Positions 4,753-11,904 of a DNA stretch of 12,478 nt are shown in pieces. The first letter of the stretch is position 1; each line of letters starts with the position of its first letter. Under the pieces are notes generated by a model. That model saw only the letters and a program-made list of their open reading frames with translations. It was not told the DNA's origin and did no database searches. Where the stretch lies: contig DAOVRJ010000045.1 of the NCBI GenBank assembly GCA_030628225.1, positions 1 to 12,478 on the forward strand, written 5' to 3'. The translations under genes were made by a program, and so were the position numbers. The DNA is from Candidatus Zixiibacteriota bacterium (GTDB lineage Bacteria; SM23-81).

Positions 4753-7700
4753 ATGACAAAGCTTCAACGATTGGTTATTTTGCTTTTATTGCCATTGCTA
4801 TTGCCCATTGCCATTGGGGGAAGAACCTTCGGCGGGGAGGGCGGCCCTGCAATCACCGACGATGGCATCCTGTTCTCCTGCATGGCGCCCGGCGCAGGCC
4901 AGGTCTTTTTGGCGGGGACCTTCAACAACTGGGCTCCGAATAAAGACCTGATGACCCAGACGGAAGATGGCCTATGGCAGATGATCGTGAAACTTCCAGA
5001 TGGCCATCACCAGTACAAGTTCGTGGTGGACGGCAATTGGCAGCACGACCCGGACAATCCGGCCACGGCCGACGACGGATACGGGGGTTATAACTCGGTC
5101 CTGGCCATCAAGGAAGGCAAGATCATCCCTGTAGAAACGGAACCCGCCCGGGTGATGCCCACCCACATCGCGCCTCCACCAAAGAATCCCCTCTACCTGG
5201 CCATCATCTGGCACCAGCACCAGCCCATGTACGACCGCGATCCGGAAACTCTCACATACGCCAAGCCCTGGGTGCGCATGCATGCCGTTAAAGACTACTA
5301 CGACATGGCCTCCATCCTGCTGGACTACCCCAACGTACACGCCACCTTTAACCTGGTGCCCTCGCTCATCTTTCAGCTAGACGATTTGATCTCCGGGGCC
5401 ACTGACCGCTACATGGTCCTGTCGGAGAAGCCCGCCGGTGAACTCACCCCTCAGGACAGGGAGTTCATCCTGCGCCGATTCTTCGACGCCAACTGGAACA
5501 ACCTCATCGGCGTACACCCCGGATACAACGCCTTGCTGGACAAACGCGGCCGCACGGTCACCGACCAGACCATTGCGGCAGCTCTGCAGAAATTCACCGT
5601 CGGTGATTTCCGTGACCTGCAGATGTGGTTCAACCTGGCCTGGCTGGACCCCGATTTCAAGGCCCAGGAGCCCTTCAAATCCCTCATCGCCAAGGATCAC
5701 GGCTTCACCGAACAGGAGAAGATCCTTGTGCTGGACAAACACCGCCGGATCATGGAACAGGTTGTCCCGTTACACCGCAAAATGCAGGAGCACGGGCAGA
5801 TCGAGGTGACCACCACACCATTCTATCATCCCATTCTCCCTTTGATACTCGATACGGATCTGGCCCGCCGGGCCATGCCCCATGCCACCCTGCCGGAACA
5901 CTTTTCATATCCTCAGGACGCCGTAGCCCAAGTGACACTGGGCGTTCAGTCCTACCAGGAGCATTTCGGCCGTCTCCCCCGGGGAATGTGGCCCGCCGAG
6001 GGCTCGGTGGCCCAGGAGATCGTGGGCATGGTGGCTGACGCCGGCATCGTGTGGATGGCCTCCGACGAGGAGGTCCTGGAAAACTCTCTGGGCCAGCAGC
6101 TCATCCGCGAGGGGGATGACCTGCAGAACCCGGAGCTCCTCTACCGGCCCTATCTGGTACAGGAGGATGGCAAGGAGGTGGCCGTGGTCTTCCGCGATCA
6201 CCTCCTCTCCGACAAGATAGGCTTCGCCTACTCTGGAATGAAGGGAGCGGATGCGGCCAATGACCTGATCAACCACATTCACACCGCCGCCCGAAAGCTG
6301 GAGGACAAAGAGGGACCCTTTCTGATGACCCTCATTTTGGACGGGGAAAATGCCTGGGAGCATTACCGCAACGACGGCAAGGATTTTCTGCACACCCTCT
6401 ACCGGCGGCTTAACGACGATCCCGCTGTGATCACCGTCACCCCCAGCGAGTTCCTGGACCAGTTCGCGGCCCAGAAGAGGATCGAGAAGCTGTGGGCCGG
6501 CTCGTGGATCAGCGCCGACTTCCACATCTGGATCGGGGAGGAGGAGGAGAACCGGGCCTGGAACCTGCTTCTGCAGGCCCGGCAGGAGGTGGAGAAATAC
6601 AGGCAGACCCACGGCGAGGACCAGCGCTATCAACAGTCCCTGGAGAACATCTACGCCGCCGAGGGCAGCGATTGGTTCTGGTGGTACGGGAACGATCAGA
6701 ACTCCGGCGACGACAGTAGCTTCGATGCCATCTTCCGCAACACCCTGATGCGGACCTACAAAAGCCTCGGCCAGCAGGTGCCCGCCGCGCTGTACATCCC
6801 CCTCATCCCCCGGGAGACGCCGCCGCCGGACCGGGAGATCACCGGGCGCATCAGCCCCTGGATTGATGGCAGCATCGAGGAAACCGAGTGGGCCAAGGGC
6901 GGCTACTATGATCACCCGAAGGGAGAGATCGTTCAGCGTCTCTACTTCGGGAACGACGAGAATAACCTGTCTGTGGCCGTTCAGTTCAAAGAAGATCTGC
7001 CGGAGATGGCCGGCCGGGATCTCTTCGTCGCCCTCTATCTGGCCACCCCCGGAGCCGAGAGAGCCAACTCACTGACACGATATGGATCTGCGGAAAGCCC
7101 GCTGGGCTACGGGCTCAACTGGGAGCTGGGCATTGACTTTCGAGATCCCACCAGATACACGCTGAGCCGCGCCGGCGGAGATGAGACCTGGGAGACAGTC
7201 AAAAGTGGCCCGGCCGTGGCCTTTTCCGGAAATTCCCTGGAGCTGGCCCTGCCCTTCGAGGACATCGCCGCCAGAGCCTACGATGTGGTGAGATTCACTT
7301 TGCTGGTGGCCAAGAACGGCCGCGATCTGGACCGGGTGCCGGCCGGCCCGGTGAAGATCTCGGTGCCGTCGTCCGCGCGGGGGCAGGTGGTGCTGGAGAT
7401 GACCGATCCCATCGGGGATGACCATGGCCCCGGCTCCTACATCTACCCCACCAACGCCGTGTTCAAGCCCGGCGTCTTCGACCTGATCAAATTCACCGTC
7501 ACCGACGATGGAGAGAACGTGCTCTTTACCGCCAGGATAGCCGGACCTCTGGAGAATCCCTGGGGCTCGCCCATCGAGCTGAGCGTGCAGACCCTGGACA
7601 TCTACATCGATACCGATGGCCAGGAGGGCTCCGGCCTCACACAGCTCTTGCCCGGGCGAAACGCCCGGGTTGCCCCTGGGGACGCCTGGGAGTATTGCAT

Positions 7701-8091
7701 CTGGGTGGAGGGCTGGCAACAGGAGATCCACGGGGTCGGCCCCGGCAATCAGCCCAAACGGCTGGGCGAGGTGAGGACCAATGTCGTCTCCCAGGAGCAC
7801 ACCATCACCGTCACGGTGCCCAAGACGATCATCGGGGACCGCCCGCAGGACTGGGGTTATCTGGTGGTCCTCACCGGCCAGGAGGGCTTCCCCTCGGCGG
7901 GCAACTGGCGGGTGCGGGATGTCCTCTCCGCGGCCCAGGAGTATCGCTTTGGCGGCGGCCGTGACGACAACCTGGACCCCAACATCATCGATATCCTGGT
8001 CCCCGAGGGAATGAGTCAGGAGGAGATTTTGGGAGCGTATGAGGAGACGGGGGAGGAAGTTGTGGTGCCGATGGTTAGAATCATGAAATGA
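4753..8091 (+). CDS. Secreted GH57 amylase/amylopullulanase-type enzyme with CBM48-like and glucodextranase-C domains
   Basis: I place the start at ATG 4753 (1112 residues). AGGAGG (4741-4746) precedes it at good distance, and this start gives a signal peptide with K3 and R6 followed by a hydrophobic core to about residue 23. The in-frame ATG at 4699 would spoil that signal. Residues about 36-117 form an AMPK/CBM48-like glycogen-binding domain (F-L-A-G-T-F-N-N-W-A-P; Y-K-F-V-V-D-G-N-W). The GH57 region shows H-Q-H-Q-P (154-158), G-Q-I-E-V with E351, G-M-W-P-A-E with the predicted nucleophile E416, L-D-G-E-N-A-W-E with the predicted acid/base D530, and D-W-F-W-W-Y-G (640-646). Residues about 695-870 look like a beta-sandwich (DOMON/CBM9-like). 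About 878-1105 match the glucodextranase C-terminal domain known from archaeal amylopullulanases. It should cleave alpha-1,4, perhaps also alpha-1,6, glucan bonds outside the cytoplasmic membrane. Specificity cannot be read from sequence. There is no type IX sorting domain. Confidence 0.9.
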   Translation: MTKLQRLVILLLLPLLLPIAIGGRTFGGEGGPAITDDGILFSCMAPGAGQVFLAGTFNNWAPNKDLMTQTEDGLWQMIVKLPDGHHQYKFVVDGNWQHDPDNPATADDGYGGYNSVLAIKEGKIIPVETEPARVMPTHIAPPPKNPLYLAIIWHQHQPMYDRDPETLTYAKPWVRMHAVKDYYDMASILLDYPNVHATFNLVPSLIFQLDDLISGATDRYMVLSEKPAGELTPQDREFILRRFFDANWNNLIGVHPGYNALLDKRGRTVTDQTIAAALQKFTVGDFRDLQMWFNLAWLDPDFKAQEPFKSLIAKDHGFTEQEKILVLDKHRRIMEQVVPLHRKMQEHGQIEVTTTPFYHPILPLILDTDLARRAMPHATLPEHFSYPQDAVAQVTLGVQSYQEHFGRLPRGMWPAEGSVAQEIVGMVADAGIVWMASDEEVLENSLGQQLIREGDDLQNPELLYRPYLVQEDGKEVAVVFRDHLLSDKIGFAYSGMKGADAANDLINHIHTAARKLEDKEGPFLMTLILDGENAWEHYRNDGKDFLHTLYRRLNDDPAVITVTPSEFLDQFAAQKRIEKLWAGSWISADFHIWIGEEEENRAWNLLLQARQEVEKYRQTHGEDQRYQQSLENIYAAEGSDWFWWYGNDQNSGDDSSFDAIFRNTLMRTYKSLGQQVPAALYIPLIPRETPPPDREITGRISPWIDGSIEETEWAKGGYYDHPKGEIVQRLYFGNDENNLSVAVQFKEDLPEMAGRDLFVALYLATPGAERANSLTRYGSAESPLGYGLNWELGIDFRDPTRYTLSRAGGDETWETVKSGPAVAFSGNSLELALPFEDIAARAYDVVRFTLLVAKNGRDLDRVPAGPVKISVPSSARGQVVLEMTDPIGDDHGPGSYIYPTNAVFKPGVFDLIKFTVTDDGENVLFTARIAGPLENPWGSPIELSVQTLDIYIDTDGQEGSGLTQLLPGRNARVAPGDAWEYCIWVEGWQQEIHGVGPGNQPKRLGEVRTNVVSQEHTITVTVPKTIIGDRPQDWGYLVVLTGQEGFPSAGNWRVRDVLSAAQEYRFGGGRDDNLDPNIIDILVPEGMSQEEILGAYEETGEEVVVPMVRIMK

Positions 8092-8125
8092 AAAATGCAA
8101 AATGAAAAGTGAAAAATTAAAAATT
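8084..8125. repeat. A-rich simple repeat of AAATGAAAAATGC type at the 3' end of the GH57 gene
   Basis: Variants of AAAATGCAAAATGAAAAGTG run from the GH57 stop codon into the spacer. The same family recurs at 11369-11407 and, inverted, at 11465-11499. The copy overlaps the last codons of the gene. Function unknown. Confidence 0.6.
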
Positions 8126-8144
8126 TGCCCTACCCCAAAACAAG

Positions 8145-8329
8145 TTTTAGAGTTTACTAAGTTTACTGAGTTATAGAGTTACCACCCCACCGAGCGTGGA
8201 GTTCGGAACTCGGAACGCGGAACTGAAAAGCAAAAACAATAATATCTGGGATGGAGTGGGGGGAAGCTCCGCACTCCGAGCTCCCAGCTCCGAGCTCAAG
8301 AAACCCTCTAAACTCTCTAAACTCTTACC
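8145..8329. repeat. Layered, mirrored simple repeats (long imperfect inverted repeat) upstream of malE
   Basis: This gene-free 185-bp region reads A-B-loop-B'-A'. The outer arms are GAGTTTA-type repeats (8145-8183) against their complement CTCTAAACTC-type (8304-8329). The inner arms are GGAACTCGG-type (8192-8224) against AGCTCCGAG-type (8265-8297). By hand, 25 of 33 inner-arm positions match and most differences are transitions. The loop is about 40 bases. In RNA it would form a long hairpin ending just before the malE Shine-Dalgarno sequence (8331-8336). It could be a terminator/processing element, an attenuator or a dispersed repeat. Confidence 0.65.
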
Positions 8330-8341
8330 AAGGAGACGCAC

Positions 8342-9589
8342 ATGAAACATCCTCTCACCTTGATAATCCCCCTGGCTCTCGTTCTACTCTTCATCGCCTG
8401 CGGTAAAAAAGAGGAAAAGGTCACCGGTCAGGTCACCCTCACCTTCTGGCACACCATGAATCAGGAGGAGATGGTCACGCTGGACGGGCTGGTCGGCAAG
8501 TTCATGGAGCAGAATCCGCAGATCGAGATCCAGGCCCAGGTGGTGCCCTTCTCCGATGCGCAGAACAAGTTCAAGACGATGGCCCAGGCAGGGGACGCAC
8601 CGGACATCTTCCGGGCGGAGATAGCCTGGACCCCGGAGTTCGCCGAGCTGGGCTTTTTAGTGCCGCTGGACGATTACGTTTCCGAGGAGGATCTGGGGGA
8701 CTATCTGCCCGGCGCTCTGAGATACAACCAGTATAAGGATCACCTGTGGGGCATTCCTCAGGTGACCGACTGCCTGGCCCTGCTGTACAACAAACGGATG
8801 CTGGCTGGGGCCGGCGTGGACCCACCGGCCACCATGGACGACCTGGTTCGCGTGGCCGGGACAATGACCAGCCCGGGCAAGGGGCGGTACGGCTTCTTCT
8901 GGCGGGGCGACTCCTACTGGCTGACGCCCTTCATCTGGGCATACGGGGGCGGACTCATCGACGAAGACGACCAGCAGATCCACATCAACGACCAGGGATC
9001 GGTGGCCGGCCTGAATTTCTACATCGCCCTGCGTGACGAGTACGGCGTGGTGCCCCCGGAGGTGGATTTCGCCAACGACTACGATAACATGCTGGTGGGC
9101 TTCAAGACGGGCAAGTACGCCATGATCATCAACGGCCCCTGGGCCACGGCCGACATCCTGGCCGGAGAACAGTTCTCCGACCCGGCCAATCTGGGCGTGA
9201 CCCGCATTCCCCGGGGGCCGGCGGGATACGGCTCGCCGGTGGGCGGGCACAATTACGTTATCGCCTCCAGCTGTAAAGACGTCCCCGCGGCCTACGAGTT
9301 CATCCACTTCCTCAACCAAGCGGAGCACCAGGCCCTGTTCGCCCAAAAGAACAACCTGCTGCCCACACGCAGATCGGCCTACGACCTTCCGGGCGTGGCG
9401 GACAACCCCATCATCCAGGGCTTCCGCTACCAGCTGGAGGTGGCCAACAACCGGCCGGTGATACCCGAGGGCGGTCTGCTCTTCGTGGATTTCACCCCCA
9501 ATCTGCAGGCGGCCCTGAACGGCAACAAGACGCCGCAACAGGCCCTGGACGCTACCGCCGAGGCCTGGGAGGAGCTGTTGAGACGGTGA
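8342..9589 (+). CDS. malE: Sugar ABC transporter substrate-binding lipoprotein (MalE-like)
   Basis: This 415-residue protein has a lipoprotein signal peptide: hydrophobic residues 5-19 with lipobox F-I-A-C and modified cysteine C20, so the mature protein is anchored to a membrane in the envelope. The body is a family-1 solute-binding protein. It shows T-F-W-H-T-M near the start, the A-G-D-A-P-D-I-F segment, P-Q-V-T-D-C-L-A-L-L-Y-N-K (from residue 139) and M-I-I-N-G-P-W (261-267). It captures sugars for the two permeases downstream. Maltodextrin is inferred from the GH57 neighbour, since this family also binds many other sugars. AGGAGA (8331-8336) precedes the ATG by 5 bases. The stop is 10 bases before the malF start, so they form one operon. 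Confidence 0.88.
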   Translation: MKHPLTLIIPLALVLLFIACGKKEEKVTGQVTLTFWHTMNQEEMVTLDGLVGKFMEQNPQIEIQAQVVPFSDAQNKFKTMAQAGDAPDIFRAEIAWTPEFAELGFLVPLDDYVSEEDLGDYLPGALRYNQYKDHLWGIPQVTDCLALLYNKRMLAGAGVDPPATMDDLVRVAGTMTSPGKGRYGFFWRGDSYWLTPFIWAYGGGLIDEDDQQIHINDQGSVAGLNFYIALRDEYGVVPPEVDFANDYDNMLVGFKTGKYAMIINGPWATADILAGEQFSDPANLGVTRIPRGPAGYGSPVGGHNYVIASSCKDVPAAYEFIHFLNQAEHQALFAQKNNLLPTRRSAYDLPGVADNPIIQGFRYQLEVANNRPVIPEGGLLFVDFTPNLQAALNGNKTPQQALDATAEAWEELLRR

Positions 9590-9599
9590 GGAGAGGAAC

Positions 9600-10505
9600 T
9601 TGTCCCTGCTGAGCAAAATCCGCCGCCATCGCCTGGCCTACCTGTTGATCCTGCCCACGGCCCTGGTCATGGCCGGCATCGTCTTCTATCCGCTTATCCG
9701 CGGCGTGCTGATCAGCTTCACGAACATGAACCAGTACAACATGGGCAGCAAGTTCATCCCGCCTTCGTACCGGTTCGTGGGGTTGCAGAACTACGTCAAG
9801 GTGCTGACCAGCAGCCAGTTCTGGGATATCCTCGGCCAGACGCTCATCTGGACCATCACCAATGTCTTCTTCCACTTCACCATCGGGCTGGCCCTGGCCC
9901 TGCTGCTCAACCGCCGGTTCCGCGGCCGGGCCATCTACCGGACGCTCTTGCTGATCCCCTGGGCCGTGCCCACCTACATCTCCGCCTTCTCATGGCGGTG
10001 GCTGTTCAACTCCAAGTACGGCTTCTTCAACCTGGCCCTGAAAGCGTTGGGGGCCGACCCCATTCCCTGGCTGTCCCACCAGGTCTGGGCCATGGTGGCC
10101 GTCATCGCCACCAATATCTGGCTGGGCTTCCCCTTCATGATGGTGGTGCTGCTGGGCGGTCTGCAGAGCATTCCCAGGGAGATGTACGAGGCCTCGGAGG
10201 TGGACGGCTGCGGCCGGATCCGCCAGTTCTGGACCATCACCCTGCCCCTGCTCAAACCGGTGGCCCTGACGGTCACCCTTCTGGGCATCATCTGGACCTT
10301 CAATATGTTCAACATCATCTACCTGGTCACCGAGGGCGGCCCCCACCACCAGACGGACATCCTGGCCACCTTCGCCTTCATCGAGGCCTTCCACCAGTGG
10401 CGCTTCGGCATGGCCACCACCTACGCGGTGATAATCCTGAGCATCCTGCTCAGCTTCAGCTTCTTCTACATCAGGACCCTGAAGGGCTCGGAGGAGATCT
10501 ACTGA
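9600..10505 (+). CDS. malF: Sugar ABC transporter permease (MalF/UgpA type)
   Basis: This 301-residue protein starts at TTG 9600, preceded by an AGGAGAGGA sequence (9589-9597), and has a short basic N-terminus (S-K-I-R-R-H-R). Six hydrophobic segments lie at about 13-33, 75-102, 110-135, 160-188, 220-243 and 275-293. The EAA loop that docks the ATPase is at about 197-216 (E-A-S-E-V-D-G-C-G-R-I-R-Q-F-W-T-I-T-L-P-L-L-K-P). It is shorter than enterobacterial MalF because it lacks the large periplasmic P2 loop, as is usual for this subfamily in other bacteria. It forms the membrane channel with the next gene product. The ATPase partner is not in the window and may be a shared MsmX/MalK-type protein. 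Confidence 0.88.
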   Translation: MSLLSKIRRHRLAYLLILPTALVMAGIVFYPLIRGVLISFTNMNQYNMGSKFIPPSYRFVGLQNYVKVLTSSQFWDILGQTLIWTITNVFFHFTIGLALALLLNRRFRGRAIYRTLLLIPWAVPTYISAFSWRWLFNSKYGFFNLALKALGADPIPWLSHQVWAMVAVIATNIWLGFPFMMVVLLGGLQSIPREMYEASEVDGCGRIRQFWTITLPLLKPVALTVTLLGIIWTFNMFNIIYLVTEGGPHHQTDILATFAFIEAFHQWRFGMATTYAVIILSILLSFSFFYIRTLKGSEEIY

Positions 10506-10506
10506 G

Positions 10507-11340
10507 GTGAGACGTCGAAAGAACAACTGGATCCTGCACCTGGTACTGACCGCCTGCTGCCTGGCGGCCATCTTCCCCATCATCTGGGTGCTGTCCACCT
10601 CGTTTAAACCGGAGCCGGAGGTGTTCAGCGACCGGCTGAACTTGATATCCGAGCACACCACCCTGGACAACTACCGGCACGTGCTGACCATGAAGGGCGG
10701 GGTCTTCTTCATCTGGCTGCGCAACAGCACCATCATCGCCCTGATCACCACGGTCATCGGCGTGTTTTTGGCCGCCACCGCCGCCTACGCCTTCTCCCGG
10801 TATCGCTTTCTGGGCCGCCAGGGCGGTCTGTACATCTTCCTCATCGCCCAGATGTTCCCCGGGGCCATCCTGGTCGTGCCCCTGTATAACCTGATGCGCC
10901 AGTTCGGCATGCTGAACAGCTTCGCCGGCCTGATCCTGGCCTATTCCACCGTCTCCCTGCCTTTCTGCGTGTGGATGCTGAAGGGCTTCTTCGACACCAT
11001 CCCCCGCGGCCTGGAGGAGGCCGCCATGGTGGACGGCCTGTCCCCCCTGGGCACCTTCTACCGCATCGTGCTGCCCCTGTCCCTGCCCGGCCTGGCCGTG
11101 ACCGCCTTCTTCAGCTTTATCACCGCCTGGAACGAGTTCATGTTCGCCTTCACCTTCATGAGCAAGGAGCGGCTGTACACCCTGCCCGTGGGCCTGCGCC
11201 AGTTCGTCTTCCAGTTCCAGACCGATTGGCACCTGATGGCCGCCAGCGCCGTGCTGATAACCATCCCGGTGGTGATATTCTTTTTGCAGACGCAGAGGTT
11301 TTTGGTGGCCGGGCTGACTGCGGGAGGGGTGAAGGGATGA
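10507..11340 (+). CDS. malG: Sugar ABC transporter permease (MalG type)
   Basis: This 277-residue protein starts at GTG 10507, one base after the malF stop. Its Shine-Dalgarno sequence GGAGGAG (10490-10496) lies inside malF, so translation is probably coupled. Six hydrophobic segments are visible. The EAA loop is at about 170-190 (E-E-A-A-M-V-D-G-x-S-P-L-G-T-F-Y-R-I-V-L-P-L-S-L-P). The C-terminus (Q-R-F-L-V-A-G-L-T-A-G-G-V-K-G) is strikingly like that of MalG, which supports the maltodextrin assignment more than the other two genes do. It pairs with the upstream permease and ends the operon; a hairpin follows at 11349-11367. Confidence 0.9.
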   Translation: MRRRKNNWILHLVLTACCLAAIFPIIWVLSTSFKPEPEVFSDRLNLISEHTTLDNYRHVLTMKGGVFFIWLRNSTIIALITTVIGVFLAATAAYAFSRYRFLGRQGGLYIFLIAQMFPGAILVVPLYNLMRQFGMLNSFAGLILAYSTVSLPFCVWMLKGFFDTIPRGLEEAAMVDGLSPLGTFYRIVLPLSLPGLAVTAFFSFITAWNEFMFAFTFMSKERLYTLPVGLRQFVFQFQTDWHLMAASAVLITIPVVIFFLQTQRFLVAGLTAGGVKG

Positions 11341-11348
11341 GGGGCGGG

Positions 11349-11367
11349 CGACATTCTTCGAATGTCG
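11349..11367 (+). terminator. Hairpin directly after malG
   Basis: CGACATTC, loop TTC, GAATGTCG is a perfect 8-bp stem starting 9 bases after the malG stop. It is followed by an A-rich rather than T-rich tract, so it is not a classical intrinsic terminator. It may protect the 3' end of the operon mRNA or mark a termination site with other factors. Confidence 0.4.
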
Positions 11368-11368
11368 A

Positions 11369-11499
11369 AATGAAAAATGCAAAGTGCAAAAATTAAAATG
11401 AAAAATGGTGTCCAGCCCAGGAAAGTAGCGATTTCAGAATCGCGATATGTCAGGGACTAAATCAATTTGACTTTTTCATTTTGCACTTTTCATTTTACC
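11369..11499. repeat. Inverted A-rich/T-rich repeats enclosing a small hairpin
   Basis: The left arm (about 11369-11407, AAAATG/GCAAA units) and right arm (about 11465-11499, TTTTCATTTTGCAC units) are imperfect reverse complements around about 57 bases. Inside, GCGATT (11428-11433) pairs with AATCGC (11438-11443) in a small hairpin. There is no ORF. The arms belong to the same repeat family as 8084-8125. A MITE-like or structured-RNA element is possible. Confidence 0.5.
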
Positions 11500-11517
11500 T
11501 TTGGGGAAAAGGGTTGG

Positions 11518-11697
11518 GAGGGGGAAGTTTCCCCCTCGCTCCGGCCGGCGTGGCGCTTCGCGCCACCGGCTGGCTATGGCCTACGGCCATACTGTCCTCA
11601 CTATTCGTTCGGCCAGCCGCCAACCTCGCTGTCCTCCGCTACCCCCTCTGCGGTACGACTTGCCAGCAGCACTCAGTTGAGGTCTATGGCCGCAGAG
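11518..11697. other. Hairpin-rich element of unknown function
   Basis: At least five inverted repeats are packed into 180 bp. They are GAGGGGGAA/TTCCCCCTC (11518-11537, 2-base loop), GTGGCGC-TTC-GCGCCAC (11550-11566) and TATGGCC-TAC-GGCCATA (11575-11591). The last is enclosed by CGGCTGGC/GCCAGCCG (11567-11574 and 11612-11619). CTCTGCGG/CCGCAGAG follows (11646-11653 and 11690-11697). Frames crossing it read like low-complexity translation of hairpins rather than a protein. It could be a dispersed REP-like element or a structured RNA; I do not recognise a known family. Confidence 0.5.
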
Positions 11698-11740
11698 ACA
11701 CAACACCCTCTGACCTTTAGGCTGCAACCCAAGGGGTCGA

Positions 11741-11835
11741 GGATTCAAGGATTCCAGGGTTCAAGGGACCCCCGACCACAACCCCGGTGAGGCTGCCAGG
11801 CTTTCAATTGCCTTTCCCCTCGAATCCTTGAATCC
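11741..11835. repeat. Inverted GGATTCAAGGATTC repeat pair
   Basis: GGATTCAAGGATTC (11741-11754) and its exact complement GAATCCTTGAATCC (11822-11835) enclose 67 bases with no gene. Together with the two preceding elements this accounts for most of the gene-free stretch from 11341 to 11904. Confidence 0.6.
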
Positions 11836-11844
11836 TTTTTCACA

Positions 11845-11879
11845 TAAAAACAACGCCCGCCAGGGGCATCTGACGGGCG
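11845..11879 (-). terminator. Intrinsic terminator of the minus-strand secreted-protein gene
   Basis: Read on the minus strand, CGCCCGTCA and TGGCGGGCG form a 9-bp stem (one G-T pair) with an 8-base loop, followed by TTGTTTTTA. It lies about 25 bases after the TAG of the minus-strand gene, as expected for a rho-independent terminator. Confidence 0.8.
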
Positions 11880-11904
11880 GTTTCGCATCAAACTCTGAAC
11901 GAAG

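Noticed and set aside
5905-6915. 336-codon minus-strand ORF inside the GH57 gene
   Set aside because: Antisense shadow of a G+C-rich gene with strong GH57 motifs on the plus strand; composition is low complexity and no family is recognisable.
7069-8100. 343-codon minus-strand ORF overlapping the GH57 C-terminus
   Set aside because: Antisense shadow, histidine- and glycine-rich, no start signals. The same reasoning applies to the minus-strand frames at 8657-9616 and 10471-11382.
11467-11790. 107-codon plus-strand ORF in the gene-free region
   Set aside because: It runs through A-rich repeats and perfect hairpins and has no convincing start or family; better read as translation of a structured element.
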